Shown: positions 22,684 to 35,607 of the stretch, piece after piece | Position numbering within the stretch: position 1 is the stretch's first letter | Layout: each line of letters begins with the position of its first letter | Notes under the pieces: generated by a model | What the model was told of the DNA's origin: nothing | What the model saw: the letters and a program-made list of their open reading frames with translations, nothing else | Databases searched by the model: none | Assembly: GCA_012861695.1 (NCBI GenBank) | Contig: JAAOOA010000384.1 | Span: 37,501 to 101,500, forward strand | Length of the DNA: 64,000 nt | Source: Trematomus loennbergii | Taxonomy: Eukaryota > Chordata > Actinopteri > Perciformes > Nototheniidae | Direction of reading: 5' to 3' | Program-made: the position numbers and the translations under genes

Positions 22684-23886
22684 ACGGAGACCAGGGGACA
22701 CTAAAGAGTGACGCACACAGCTGGAGACCAGGGGACACTAAAGAGTGACGCACACAGCTGGGAGACCAGGGGACACTAAAGAGTGACGCACACAGCTGGA
22801 GACCAGGGGACACTAAAGAGTGACGCACACAGCTGGAGACCAGGGGACACTAAAGAGTGACGCACACAGCTGGGAGACCAGGGGACACTAAAGAGTGACG
22901 CACACAGCTGGAGACCAGGGGACACTAAAGAGTGACGCACACAGCTGGAGACCAGGGGACACTAAAGAGTGACGCACACAGCTGGAGACCAGGGGACACT
23001 AAAGAGTGACGCACACAGCTGGGAGACCAGGGGACACTAAAGAGTGACGCACACAGCTGGGAGACCAGGGGACACTAAAGAGTGACGCACACAGCTGGGA
23101 GACCAGGGGACACTAAAGAGTGACGCACACAGCTGGAGACCAGGGGACACTAAAGAGTGACGCACACAGCTGGGAGACCAGGGGACACTAAAGAGTGACG
23201 CACACAGCTGGAGACCAGGGGACACTAAAGAGTGACGCACACAGCTGGAGACCAGGGGACACTAAAGAGTGACGCACACAGCTGGAGACCAGGGGACACT
23301 AAAGAGTGACGCACACAGCTGGGAGACCAGGGGACACTAAAGAGTGACGCACACAGCTGGAGACCAGGGGACACTAAAGAGTGACGCACACAGCTGGGAG
23401 ACCAGGGGACACTAAAGAGTGACGCACACAGCTGGGAGACCAGGGGACACTAAAGAGTGACGCACACAGCTGGGAGACCAGGGGACACTAAAGAGTGACG
23501 CACACAGCTGGGAGACCAGGGGACACTAAAGAGTGACGCACACAGCTGGGAGACCAGGGGACACTAAAGAGTGACGCACACAGCTGGAGACCAGGGGACA
23601 CTAAAGAGTGACGCACACAGCTGGGAGACCAGGGGACACTAAAGAGTGACGCACACAGCTGGAGACCAGGGGACACTAAAGAGTGACGCACACAGCTGGG
23701 AGACCAGGGGACACTAAAGAGTGACGCACACAGCTGGAGACCAGGGGACACTAAAGAGTGACGCACACAGCTGGGACCAGGGGACACTAAAGAGTGACGC
23801 ACACAGCTGGGAGACCAGGGGACACTAAAGAGTGACGCACACAGCTGGGAGACCAGGGGACACTAAAGAGTGACGCACACACAGCT
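22684..23886 (+). repeat. 37/38-bp minisatellite (about 32 units)
   Basis: Units GGAGACCAGGGGACACTAAA GAGTGACGCACACAGCT occur in two length forms, differing by GG or GGG at the junction (CTGGAGACC or CTGGGAGACC). Otherwise the units are nearly identical, which implies recent expansion. Confidence 0.95.
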
Positions 23887-24808
23887 GGGCTTGGTGACGT
23901 TCAGGATTATAAAGCTGGACAACTTTAACTGTATCTGATCTTTGTAGGATTGTTTAATATTTAGCTGGTTGTATTTTGTGTTTGTGACCAAAGACATTGG
24001 CTAGTGTAGTTTGAACAGTCTTGTACTCGTAGCTAACATAGCTAGCTACTTTAGCTACATGTGCCCCGGAAATTGGTTAACCAGCCGTGTAACCAAACCA
24101 TAATCAACTTGTACATTTGACTTTATATTCAGTCTATAAACGTTACTCTCTGAAGCAGACAGCAACACTGTGTTACAGGCAGTTTAAACCTTGGTCTGTG
24201 TACACATCTATCGTCAATCTGTTTAAGGTCTCTAGAAAAGCCGCGGGGGGATTAAGAGCGACTGAGGTTCTGCCTGAATCCCATCTTTATCCCTCTTTCC
24301 TTTCCTCTCTGCGCCTGAGTGTCTCTCCATAAGTACCAATCATGGTTTGTTGTCATTCAAAGGCCTCGTCCAAATCTTGCTTACTCTTTAATGAAATTGG
24401 GAGACGGATCTAATCAGCAGTGTTTCTGTTTTCAGACCGGGTACTTTTGGGGTATTTGCTAAGAGCAACAGCAGTCACATGCTACATTAAACTATTTTTA
24501 AAAGAGCTTGTAAATCTTTACTAAAAATCTGCTGAGCTATTCTGGTAGAAAACAGGAAGATGTCACGCAATACGCTGCACAAAGAAACATGGACACGGCA
24601 AAAAACACGCATGGTTAAATGTTGAAAAAGGACAGGAGAGGAGAGCTCTTAAAATCTAACATCTGCTCAATATTCAGACAGTCTTACTTGAAGTTGAAAA
24701 TGTCTGAGTTTATTCTCATGAAGTTACCATTTTATTCGCAGATAATAGTTGTTTTTTTCTGTTAAATGTGTGAGTTAAAGCTCAGGGAATATGTACTGTT
24801 TTTTAGTC
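23887..24808. other. Intronic, no gene seen
   Basis: No exon or clear repeat was recognised between the 37/38-bp array and the hAT element at 24817. Confidence 0.4.
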
Positions 24809-24816
24809 TATGTTTT

Positions 24817-25871
24817 CAGTGGCGACTGGTCATTAGGGGCAGGCACAGCCCACCTAGTGTCAGCAGAAAGTATTACACATAATGATTACAAAAAATGGAA
24901 AGAGATGCAAAAAAAAGAAATTAAAAAATATATAAAATATATTTAAGGTCATGTTTAATCATCTGATTCGTCTGTACATTGCTGTTTTAGTCTGTGTTCT
25001 TCTAATTAGTGTCTACAGTGCCGTTTTGAGCCATGTGGGACAAAACCTGATCATGCCCCACCCTTTCACTGTCAAAGTGAACGGTGACTGTAAAAACTAC
25101 ACTGCTATATTTTCAATGTAATGTGTGTGGCAAAAAAAAAACATAGGGGCACAGAGCTGCCATCCCCACCATACGTCATCTCACATCATTCAGAGCTGAT
25201 TGGCTGTAAATACGTGTGCCGCGAAAAGTGTGGTGTGTGAAGAGGAGAGAGAGAGAGCTGCAGTGACGCGTCCTAAAACCAGGAAGTAAGCTGCAAAAAA
25301 GCAATGAGGTTTCTCCATAGGATTTTAGAAAACAGCTCGAAATAAGATCTGTGGGAAACGTACCTGTTAGATAAATGCACGTTTTGTTCAGCCGGATAAT
25401 ATCCACATGTCCCCTACTTTTATAATTTTCGAATCATAAATCTATCGATTAGATTTATGATAGACTTTTGAAACTACAAGAAGATAAGGAGGACTTTTAC
25501 AAAAAAGTTATAGAATTTTTGTCCAGAAGGATAGGCAAATGGACTTCATCTTCAAGTCAAGGTAAGACCTCAATTTTTTTTAAATGGGATCTTACTTAGA
25601 GAGAACAATTCAATATTTAAATGATCAAATTACATTTTTTGGGTATCCTTTTGTTGAACTGTCTGTTTAAAATTAATCGAAGCATCAGACAAAAAAGCTT
25701 TTGAAAATAATATATATTTGGTTTAGGTCAAAATATAATATTTGTAAACCTGAAGAGTCAGTGCCAGTGCCTCACCAGCCATGAACCTCACTGCACGTCA
25801 CTGAGAAGCTTATATATAGGCATCTAAGTTTTTTGTGCCCCACCACTTTTGTACATATAAAAACGCCACTG
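24817..25871. mobile_element. hAT-type DNA transposon, 1055 bp, non-autonomous
   Basis: The ends CAGTGGCG and CGCCACTG are flanked on both sides by the perfect 8-bp duplication TATGTTTT (24809-24816 and 25872-25879). A CAGTGGCG terminus with an 8-bp target site is diagnostic of hAT. No intact transposase seen. Confidence 0.9.
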
Positions 25872-25879
25872 TATGTTTT

Positions 25880-26356
25880 ACAAAAACTAAAATATGAGGT
25901 CATAGCCAAATTGAATTTATTTCCAGTGGGAAAATATATATATCTTTCTGTAAATAATGCTAATATTAGCTTGCTAACACACTAAGATGGTGGACTTTAT
26001 TCACATATACACTGCAGTGATGGGATGTTTCACAGCATCCTCTGTTAGTGACTGCAGGACATATGACAGTAAATCTGATATAAGGAACCAGAACATAAGA
26101 GCCTGCAGACTGAAGACCATGAGGACACTTTAGAATAACTCTCACTGACAGAAGACAAAGGAGCACAGTGCTGACATATAGAAAAACGAGTTAACGAGAG
26201 ACCACTAGGCTAACCTGTCAGTTAACAAACTAGCTTGCTAACTAGCTAGATAGCAAACATTAACGAGATCGTTTTTAAGTGAAAAGCTTACATTAGCAAT
26301 TTATCTATCAAACAACTAGCTAACGTTCACTATTCATCCAAATAGTTAGCTAGCTT
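25880..26356. other. Intronic, no gene seen
   Basis: AT-rich with many GCTAGC/TAGCTAG motifs. No exon recognised. Confidence 0.4.
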
Positions 26357-26364
26357 ATGTTAGC

Positions 26365-27277
26365 CAGAGTTGGGTGTAACGCGTTAATATAATTACTGTA
26401 ATAATATTACTTTTGTCGGTAACGGAGTAGTGTAACGTGTTACTTTTATAATTCAGTAATCACACTACAGTTACTAACATTGCCCCGACATGCGTTACTT
26501 CGTTACTTTTATAAAATCAGTCATCACACTGACAGACAAGAGGGTTTCCGCTGCAGGTTTATATGTACGTAATCTGCGCGACTTGTGCGTCCACATCTCC
26601 ACGTGCAGTGCTGCATAAACATGGCAGAGTCAGCGATAACTTTTGAGGGGTGGAGGTATGCCCATTATTTTGAGTTCGTCCGAAGAATAGACAGGAATGT
26701 GACGGTGAGTGCAAACTGTGTCCAGGCCAGAAGCTGTTATCCACTGCTGCAAACACCACGTCAAACCTCAACAAACACCTGCAAAGAACACATGCTAAGG
26801 TGAAGCTAATAGCTAAGGACCCCGAACCCAGAGTGAGGATGTTGTGAGTGCGCCGCCGCCGACTCCGAAGCGGCACAAATTAGAATTTGGAGGACCGGTA
26901 ACCAAAGCAGAGATGGACAGGCTTGTAGCATCCTTCATAGTAGAGGTAATGTTGCCCATTTGCACAGTGGAATCACCATCGCATCGTTCAGAGATATACT
27001 GCGCAAAATACAGATAGCAGGAGACAGAGGACAGCCATGGTCAGAGCTATCTGGATCAGTCTTATGCGACAATGGAAACTGAACTAAAGAGAACATTTGA
27101 AACTTTAGCAGTCTGCGTGATCTGCCTGTAGGGAGGGGCGGGCCGGCCCTGCGAGTAAAGTAACGAGTAAAGTAACGAGTTACTTTATGTAGAGAGTAAC
27201 GAAGTAGTGTAATATATTACTTTTTTTTAAAGTAATATGTAATATATTACTTTTTTTTAGTAATGACCCCATCTCTG
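26365..27277 (+). mobile_element. hAT transposon, 913 bp, with BED zinc-finger remnant
   Basis: The ends CAGAGTTGGG and CCCCATCTCTG carry a perfect 8-bp target duplication ATGTTAGC (26357-26364, 27278-27285). Inside, CKLCPGQKLLSTAANTTSNL followed by NKHLQRTHA is a BED zinc finger (CxxC ... HxxxxH), the DNA-binding N terminus of hAT transposases. Then come LVASFIVEVMLPICTVESPS and a truncated remainder. The catalytic region is deleted, so the copy cannot move by itself. Confidence 0.92.
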
Positions 27278-27704
27278 ATGTTAGCGACCTATCTTACAAG
27301 CTTGCTAGCAGATTTTAGATAACTAGCTAGCTATATAATGAGTGGCTCTCATTATTTACATTTGAATTATTATTGAATATCTTTCTTTGGCGAGTAAAGG
27401 TTAATAAAGCTGGAGATGCTATGCAATGTATTAGCACTTGTACCAACACAAAATAAGATAATGAGGTGAATATCTGCTAAACATTAACAGGCTAGCATCA
27501 TCATTTTGAGCTTATTAGCAAGCCGTCGCTAACATTTACCCACAAGCACTTCTGTGCCAAAGTGCAGTCTCACAAAGCTAAAGATTCGGCATCAGTTTCT
27601 GCATTTTAACATTATTGTTGTTCATTATCATTTGATTATATGCAAGTACATACATTTAATTAAAGGTTCTCAGTCTGTCTGAATATATATTTAGCAGATT
27701 TTCC

Positions 27705-28985
27705 CTTAAAGTGACAGATGGATATACATGAGAGTAACACAAATTACTGCTCCGCCCACTTTTGGGGAAAACAAAGCTGTCATTTGAATGGCGGTCAATA
27801 CAAATTCTGAAGTTTTTGCCAATCTGATCAGAAATGTAAGAAAACCGTGGATTTTCTGATCTTCAAAGAGGCCGATCACGATGGATAGACAGGCAAACAA
27901 TTACATGAAATCATTTGAAATCGACGATCTGGCTAGATATTTGGTTAAATATAGCAGGAGGCGATCGATGTCCATAGATGAGAGTAACATTTACGTCACT
28001 TCCGGGCGAAAACTACGGCCCGCCCACTTTTGGGGGAAAACAACGCTGTTATTTAAATGGCGATCGAGCCTGAAGCCACAGAGCTCTTCTTTTACTGTCC
28101 TTTCTTCTTAGAGGAAGTACAGAAACACTGAACTCTGGATTTGTTTTAATGTTTGAGTTGCAATAAATGACACAGCACCTGTTGGCATGATTAAGTAACA
28201 GTTGGCGAAATTACGGCCTCGCCTACTGATTTTAACTTAAAGTGGACCTATCATGCTATATTATAATAATATAGTGTAGGACCATACCTATATAAGGCAT
28301 ATTTATACTTTTTTTTTCAAAATACCAAACAGATCATGCATTTTAGCCATGCCTCATTTTGCTCAATTTGACAATTTCTAGCTCTGTTTTAGCAAGGGCT
28401 GATTCAGTGAGAACAGCACCACCTACAGGCCTGGCACATGTACTACAGCGTCTCCAGCGCTTTCGAACGGCAATGGCCGTGGCTGTCTCCTCCTGATTGG
28501 TGGAGTTGGCCCATAGCCGTAGCGCCACCGTCCTGACGTCAGGACAGTGTTCAAATCTGGATCAGTTTTGATCAGATCCGTTGCAGCCCCTTTTTTAGAG
28601 ATTTGGGTATGGAGGAAAATAGAGAGAGTTGTGTTTTCTGACACTTGGTGAGTTCCCTGGAACACCGGGGACACATATTCATGTAGAAAAGACGTACAAA
28701 AGTGCATTTTGCATGATAGGTCCCCTTTAACCATATTGAGCCCGATCGTCGATTTCAAATGATTAATGTGATTGTTTGCCTGACTGGCCATCGTAACCGG
28801 GCTCTTTGAAGATCCACAAATCCACAGTTTTCAAAAATCTCTGATCAGATTGGCAAAAACATTTGAATTTGTATTAACCGCCATTCAAATGACAGTGTTG
28901 TTTTCCCCCAAAAGTGGGCGGGGCCGTCATTTTCGCCCGGAAGTGACGTAGGTGTTACTCTCATCTATGGTGTGTCCCATCAACA
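27705..28985. mobile_element. Foldback-type element with long inverted arms, carrying a nested MITE
   Basis: 27712-27940 (GATGGATATACATGAGAGTA ... CCCACTTTTGGGGAAAACAA ... TTTGAAATCGACGATC) is inverted at 28735-28980. An internal partial copy lies at 27965-28080. The TTAA MITE 28237-28730 is inserted inside. No coding sequence seen. Confidence 0.7.
28237..28730. mobile_element. TTAA-site MITE, family 1 (copy 1)
   Basis: Coordinates include the TTAA repeats at both ends. The termini AAGTGGACCTATCATGC and GCATGATAGGTCCCCTT are inverted. The full sequence recurs at 57135-57629 and 62864-63307. The empty target is visible in a related repeat at about 50670-50735. Confidence 0.9.
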
Positions 28986-29949
28986 TGCTGAAGTTCAATA
29001 TTAAAACCGAGGAAACAGAACGTCTAAACGAGGACTCCAAGTTCTCAGCTCAACTGGATTAGCTTTTGGGAGGATTCTATCATTTCTGACCCACTTGTTA
29101 GTGTGTGCAGCCCTACGATTCAATTTCTGATGTTTTCCTGCTGCTGACAACTGTGTCAAGCTAAGCTGTTTGTGTGCCACCTGGGACGGAAACTTTCTGC
29201 AGCTATTATGATGAAAAAGCTTAACCTCCATGTAATCCCCCTCGTGAACACTCCCCTTAAACACCTGCAGCTCACTCTGGGGTTATTTATGCACCGATTC
29301 TGCACGCCACAGGTTCAAATGTTCATGCAAACACTATAACAAATGAACTGAAATGATATTGAGGGGTAGATGTGGAGCTTAATAAAGTGATGGAAAAAAG
29401 TGATCTTTGCACATGTCAAAGTGAGTTCACACTGAAATGTGTTGGCGTGATGAGGAAGAGGAAACTGTGGCAGACTAGATAGCATTTTATTTGTCATGTT
29501 CCCACAAACAAACACTTTTGTTATGCCCTTCTCATGCCAGTATACTGTACTCTTAAAGTCACTTCCTCTGACGGAAATTGGCCACATCCTGGTAAATATA
29601 TATGATAAAGGCTTCTGGTAACTCACTGTTCTGATGCAATGACTGAAATGATGCTTAAGAAATTCTGAATTCACAAAGAGTTCCCTTTTTATCACGACTA
29701 TTTCCCACTTGGATTAGTTTAAACGTTCGTCGAGAATTCAAGAAAACTTCACAACAGCTTTGTGAAGAAACCGTTAACTCTAATAAGTATTTACAAGATA
29801 ATCAATGAACTTGAGTAAAGATTTAAGCCAGCATGAGAAGAACCGAAAGAGCTCAGAAGAAATATGGACATCTACAGGTTTCGGGGAGTAACGGATTACA
29901 TGTCATGGGATGACGTAACCAAGATACAGAAAAACCCAGTCACAAGTAT
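28986..29949. other. Intronic or intergenic, no gene seen
   Basis: No exon recognised. About 29885-29945 contains a diverged match to the dact-flanking inverted repeat (GTAACGGATTAC ... ACAGAAAAA). Confidence 0.4.
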
Positions 29950-30430
29950 TTAAAGGTCCCCTAATATGCTCTTTCTCAACAATATATCACAGGTCTCAGA
30001 TGTATCCAGAGCCTGTCTCTGATTGGCTGAAACACCAAACAGATCATTGCAGCATTACCCATAATCCCCTCTGTTTCAGCCCTGTTTCCAAAGTGCTGAT
30101 TCTCTGTCTGTTACTTTAGATGAAAATAAGGAGCCCCCCCCAACGCCCCTCTGAGAGAGATTTGGTTACAAAGAACTCAATGGTGCTCTAGGAGGAGATT
30201 CAGGTGATAAGGTGGGGGGGGGGTTACCTTGGTTGCTGATTGGCTAATGGTTACACAAGACACAAAAACATTATGACATCACAAAGTTGCCAAAATCTGA
30301 TCAGCTCATTCATTTCAGACAGGTTTTTATATAAATGGATCAGGACAAAAAGAGAGGGGGTCTTTCAGAGTCTCTTAACACAGAGCATATGTATGTATAA
30401 AATACATTTTGCATGATAGGGGACCTTTAA
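29950..30430. mobile_element. TTAA-site MITE, related family
   Basis: The termini AGGTCCCCTAATATGC and GCATGATAGGGGACCT lie between TTAA repeats. The interior differs from the family at 28237-28730 although the ends are related. Confidence 0.8.
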
Positions 30431-30579
30431 CTAGTTCTGAGAGAATAATCTACATTCTGCATTACCAGATAACAAGCTACGCACTAAAACTCCTGTCTAG
30501 CTAAGAATGCTAAAGGGGAGACACATGTCCCAGAAGACGGACTACCAGATGTCCTCAACACGAGCAAAACATTCTGTAT

Positions 30580-30780
30580 CAAGTTTCAAGGCTTTATTGT
30601 CATTTGCACATAAGCTACAGTGGCAAGGAATAACTTAGGTCAACAGTGCAACATATATAGGACATAGAACAAATACAACCAATCTAATAGTGCAAGAGAA
30701 TGTTTTGAGATCTGAATACAAATAAAATAGAATGGAATAGAAATAGTGCAAAAAGAGTCTATTAAGCAAATGGAATGATA
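30580..30780 (-). mobile_element. Retroposon 3' tail fragment
   Basis: On the - strand it ends GTAGCTTATGTGCAAATGAC, then AATAAAGCCTTGAAACTTGA. A diverged relative of the tails at 19784 and 32600. Confidence 0.6.
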
Positions 30781-30873
30781 TATTAGATAATTAGCAAAAT
30801 GCGGACAGATGAATGTTTATGGATGTTCTTTAAGTTATGCCAACAGGCAGGAATAAGAGTGATCTTATGGTGT

Positions 30874-31102
<229 letters not shown>

Positions 31103-31105
31103 CTT

Positions 31106-32286
31106 ACTGATATACATCTGAACATCAGCAGGAGAGGACTCTTTAAAGTAGAGACACTACATACTGATATACACCTGAACATCAGCAGGAGAGGACTCTT
31201 TAAAGTAGAGACACTACATACTGATATACACCTGAGCATCAGCAGGAGAGGACTCTTTAAAGTAGAGACACTACATATGATATACACCTGAACATCAGCA
31301 GGAGAGGACTCTTTAAAGTAGAGACACTACATACTGATATACACCTGAATATCAGCAGGAGAGGACTCTTTAAAGTAGAGACACTACATACTGATATACA
31401 CCTGAACATCAGCAGGAGAGGACTCTTTAAAGTAGAGACACTACATACTGATATACACCTGAATATCAGCAGGAGAGGACTCTTTAAAGTAGAGACACTA
31501 CATACTGATATACACCTGAACATCAGCAGGAGACGACTCTTTAAAGTAGAGACACTACATACTGATATACACCTGAACATGAGCAGGAGAGGACTCTTTA
31601 AAGCAGAGACGCTACATACTGATATACACCTGAACATCAGCAGGAGAGGACTCTTTAAAGTAGAGACACTACATACTGATATACACCTGAACATCAGCAG
31701 GAGAGGACTCTTTAAAGTAGAGACACTACATACTGATATACACCTGAATATCAGCAGGAGAGGACTCTTTAAAGTAGAGACACTACATACTGATATACAC
31801 CTGAACATCAGCAGGAGAGGACTCTTTAAAGTAGAGACACTACATACTGATATACACCTGAATATCAGCAGGAGAGGACTCTTTAAAGTAGAGACACTAC
31901 ATACTGATATACACCTGAACATCAGCAGGAGACGACTCTTTAAAGTAGAGACACTACATACTGATATACACCTGAACATCAGCAGGAGAGGACTCTTTAA
32001 AGTAGAGACACTACATACTGATATACACCTGAACATCAGCAGGAGAGGACTCTTTAAAGTAGAGACACTACATACTGATATACACCTGAACATCAGCAGG
32101 AGAGGACTCTTTAAAGTAGAGACACTACATACTGATATACACCTGAACATGAGCAGGAGAGGACTCTTTAAAGCAGAGACGCTACATACTGATATACACC
32201 TGAACATCAGCAGGAGAGGACTCTTTAAAGCAGAGACGCTACATACTGATATACACCTGAACATGAGCAGGAGAGGACTCTTTGAA
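31106..32286 (-). repeat. 57-bp minisatellite, locus C (about 20 units), inverted
   Basis: Same unit as locus A, read on the - strand. Blocks of units share variants (ATATTCAGG against ATGTTCAGG; GAGTCGTCTCC; GCGTCTCTGC), which shows that groups of units were duplicated together. Its right edge lies about 7 bp inside the intron following LBH-gene exon a. Confidence 0.95.
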
Positions 32287-32292
32287 GCTTAC

Positions 32293-32448
32293 CCCTCGCT
32301 GGTGCTCAGGCAGACCTCCCCTCCATGTTGGCACAGCTCCACGGTGGTGAATCCTGACGGTTCCTCCACAATGAGCACCGGGGGGGGTGCAGGAGCCTCT
32401 GCAGAGCCCTCAGACAGGCTGTTGGCCTCCAGGGCGAAGCCTGGGTTC
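32293..32448 (-). CDS. LBH-domain protein gene, exon a (156 nt)
   Basis: On the - strand, after CTCAG: (x)NPGFALEANSLSEGSAEAPA, then PPPVLIVEEPSGFTTVELCQ and HGGEVCLSTSEG, ending at a GTAAGC donor in phase 2. The phase fits exon b 11.6 kb downstream. It is open throughout, acidic, and carries the short hydrophobic PVLIVEEPSGFTTVEL stretch. The 5' exons and start codon were not found. It could belong to another gene, since linkage rests on phase and strand only. Confidence 0.5.
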
Positions 32449-32599
32449 CTGAGTCCTCAGGTGTCCCGAAAAGGATGTGTTTCCGTTTTGCCTTTTGTTA
32501 GCACAGCGATGCGGAAATCTCTACGAACGAATCACCTTCTGGAGAGAAAAGATCAAAGATAGAAGTCAAACCAAAGTTGTGTTTTTTAATGAAGAGCGA

Positions 32600-32775
32600 T
32601 TCAAGATTCAAAGGTTTTATTGTCATATGCTCGTAAGCTACAGTGGAGAAATGCCAATGCAATTCTTCTGACCTGAGCCCCAACAATGCAACATATATAA
32701 TAACATACAAAAATACAAAATAAAATAAAAAGTAATGCAAAAAGTCTATATTGAGATAACCTGCATTAACATAGA
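32600..32775 (-). mobile_element. Retroposon 3' tail fragment
   Basis: Close match to 19784-19912, ending CTTTGAATCTTGAATC on the - strand. It lies about 150 bp upstream of exon a. Confidence 0.6.
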
Positions 32776-34066
32776 ACAACAAGGAATCTGACCGACATCA
32801 AAAGCAGGAAGGGGAGGCATACAGGCAACTAAGCAATTCACATCCCAGTCTATTGGACGTTAGACAAAGGTGGGAATACATCCAAAAACAACCCAGATTA
32901 CAGAAAGCAAGCTACAGAGACAAATATATAACTAAATGACACTTAAGACACATTTCCACAACACACAGCACCTGTTCACTCGTCCAGGTCCGTGCCGAGT
33001 CCGTCTGCTTTAGCCCGACATGCACTCCCAACTCCCTCATGTCTCTCTCAATATCCCTCCCTATCTCACCCTCTGCCAGGTTTGGGATTAACGTCTCTTT
33101 CGATTACAGAGTAAGGGGGGGGGGGTGACGTCAGCCGGGATAAACAGACCCTCTGATGAGCTGCTACGCTGAGCACTGTTGGAGGACCCTGTGACCTAAA
33201 ATGTTCATTGACATATCTACACTCTCGCTATGTACACATGACAATAATACCTTGAATTGAATTGAATTGAATTGAAATGGCACGCAGATGTTGATGGAGG
33301 CTAAACAGCTCCCAAAGAACAAAAAAATCTTTTAACGAAGCCTTCAGTTAGAGCTGGCATATTATGGTATTTATTTTATTTAATTGTTATGGTAATCCAT
33401 TTGAATGTTGTATGTATTTTTATTGTCTTTTTTTATATTTGATTTCATCTCGTCTTCTCATTTTGCTGTAACTCCATCATATACAATGTTGTTGGTTGTT
33501 TTTAATCTGTAAAGCCCACTGAGACAAATGTATTTTGTGATATTGGGCTCCACAAATAAAGTTTGATTTGATTGGATTTGATAAGAACATTTTTTTTGCA
33601 TTGCAGCAGCATAAAAAGACAAGGCGTTGTACATTAGAGAAATTAAAAGACTAGAAATAAACAATCCAAAATGTAAACATCTCAAATAGAAATAAAACTA
33701 GTAGAAAATATACACGTGGAAATACAAACAGTAACACAAATGTTTGTGTTTGGATGTGAGGTGTTTTCTATCTTCCCTGCCTGTGTGTTTTTCAGAGTGT
33801 GTGTGTGTCGCTCCATCAGCGGATTTAGATTTGGACGATTCATGGAATTAGCCCATGGGATCAAGGGCTCAGGGGTGAGGGTGTGGGGGGGTGGGGGGGG
33901 ATGGGGGAGGGATATATATATAACAGGCTCCAACTCCTGCTAAACAGACAGAGCGCTGCAGCAGTGTAATCCCCTCTGTGGCTAAATCAGGGAGCTATAT
34001 GGAACGAGGTGGAGACTAATGCAACAGGAAGTCCTCACTGCAGAGATATGAGGGTGGTCCATTCAG
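32776..34066. other. No gene recognised; LINE tail and short repeats
   Basis: TTGAATTGAATTGAATTGAA lies at about 33251. A LINE 3' end (AGCCCACTGAGACAAATGTA ... TTTGATTTGATTGGATTTGAT) is at about 33510-33580. A G-rich run lies at 33880-33910. No convincing exon. Confidence 0.5.
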
Positions 34067-35607
34067 ATTTAAAGAGTCCTCTCCTGCTGATGTTCAGGTG
34101 TATATCAGTATGTAGTGTCTCTGCTTTAAAGAGTCCTCTCCTGCTGATGTTCAGGTGTATATCAGTATGTAGTGTCTCTACTTTAAAGAGTCCTCTCCTG
34201 CTGATGTTCAGGTGTATATCAGTATGTAGTGTCTCTACTTTAAAGAGTCCTCTCCTGCTGATGTTCAGGTGTATATCAGTATGTAGTGTCTCTACTTTAA
34301 AGAGTCCTCTCCTGCTGATGTTCAGGTGTATATCAGTATGTAGTGTCTCTACTTTAAAGAGTCCTCTCCTGCTGATGTTCAGGTGTATATCAGTATGTAG
34401 TGTCTCTACTTTAAAGAGTCCTCTCCTGCTGATGTTCAGGTGTATATCAGTATGTAGTGTCTCTACTTTAAAGAGTCCTCTCCTGCTGATGTTCAGGTGT
34501 ATATCAGTATGTAGTGTCTCTACTTTAAAGAGTCCTCTCCTGCTGATGTTCAGGTGTATATCAGTATGTAGTGTCTCTACTTTAAAGAGTCCTCTCCTGC
34601 TGATGTTCAGGTGTATATCAGTATGTAGTGTCTCTACTTTAAAGAGTCCTCTCCTGCTGATGTTCAGGTGTATATCAGTATGTAGTGTCTCTACTTTAAA
34701 GAGTCCTCTCCTGCTGATGTTCAGGTGTATATCAGTATGTAGTGTGTCTACTTTAAAGAGTCCTCTCCTGCTGATGTTCAGGTGTATATCAGTATGTAGT
34801 GTCTCTACTTTAAAGAGTCCTCTCCTGCTGATGTTCAGGTGTATATCAGTATGTAGTGTCTCTACTTTAAAGAGTCCTCTCCTGCTGATGTTCAGGTGTA
34901 TATCAGTATGTAGTGTCTCTACTTTAAAGAGTCCTCTCCTGCTGATGTTCAGGTGTATATCAGTATGTAGTGTCTCTACTTTAAAGAGTCCTCTCCTGCT
35001 GATGTTCAGGTGTATATCAGTATGTAGTGTGTCTACTTTAAAGAGTCCTCTCCTGCTGATGTTCAGGTGTATATCAGTATGTAGTGTCTCTACTTTAAAG
35101 AGTCCTCTCCTGCTGATGTTCAGGTGTATATCAGTATGTAGTGTCTCTACTTTAAAGAGTCCTCTCCTGCTGATGTTCAGGTGTATATCAGTATGTAGTG
35201 TCTCTACTTTAAAGAGTCCTCTCCTGCTGATGTTCAGGTGTATATCAGTATGTAGTGTCTCTACTTTAAAGAGTCCTCTCCTGCTGATGTTCAGGTGTAT
35301 ATCAGTATGTAGTGTCTCTACTTTAAAGAGTCCTCTCCTGCTGATGTTCAGGTGTATATCAGTATGTAGTGTCTCTACTTTAAAGAGTCCTCTCCTGCTG
35401 ATGTTCAGGTGTATATCAGTATGTAGTGTCTCTACTTTAAAGAGTCCTCACCTGCTGATGTTCAGGTGTATATCAGTATGTAGTGTCTCTACTTTAAAGA
35501 GTCCTCTCTTGCTGATGTTCAGGTGTATATCAGTATGTAGTGTCTCTACTTTAAAGAGTCCTCTCCTGCTGATGTTCAGGTGTATATCAGTATGTAGTGT
35601 CTCTACA
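34067..35607 (+). repeat. 57-bp minisatellite, locus D (about 27 units)
   Basis: The longest and most uniform 57-bp array. It yields a 560-codon open frame made of 19-residue repeats, which is not a gene. Confidence 0.95.

Noticed and set aside
22684..23886. Arg-His-Ser-Leu repeat protein frames on the - strand (23037-23240, 23488-23802)
   Set aside because: Produced by alternating 37- and 38-bp units (75 bp, 25 codons). The frame is lost wherever the alternation breaks.
28423..28791. 122-codon - strand frame shared with 57262-57606 and 62880-63215
   Set aside because: The shared frame is the body of the TTAA MITE family. Copies are similar because the DNA is mobile, the ends are inverted and non-coding, and no protein family was recognised.
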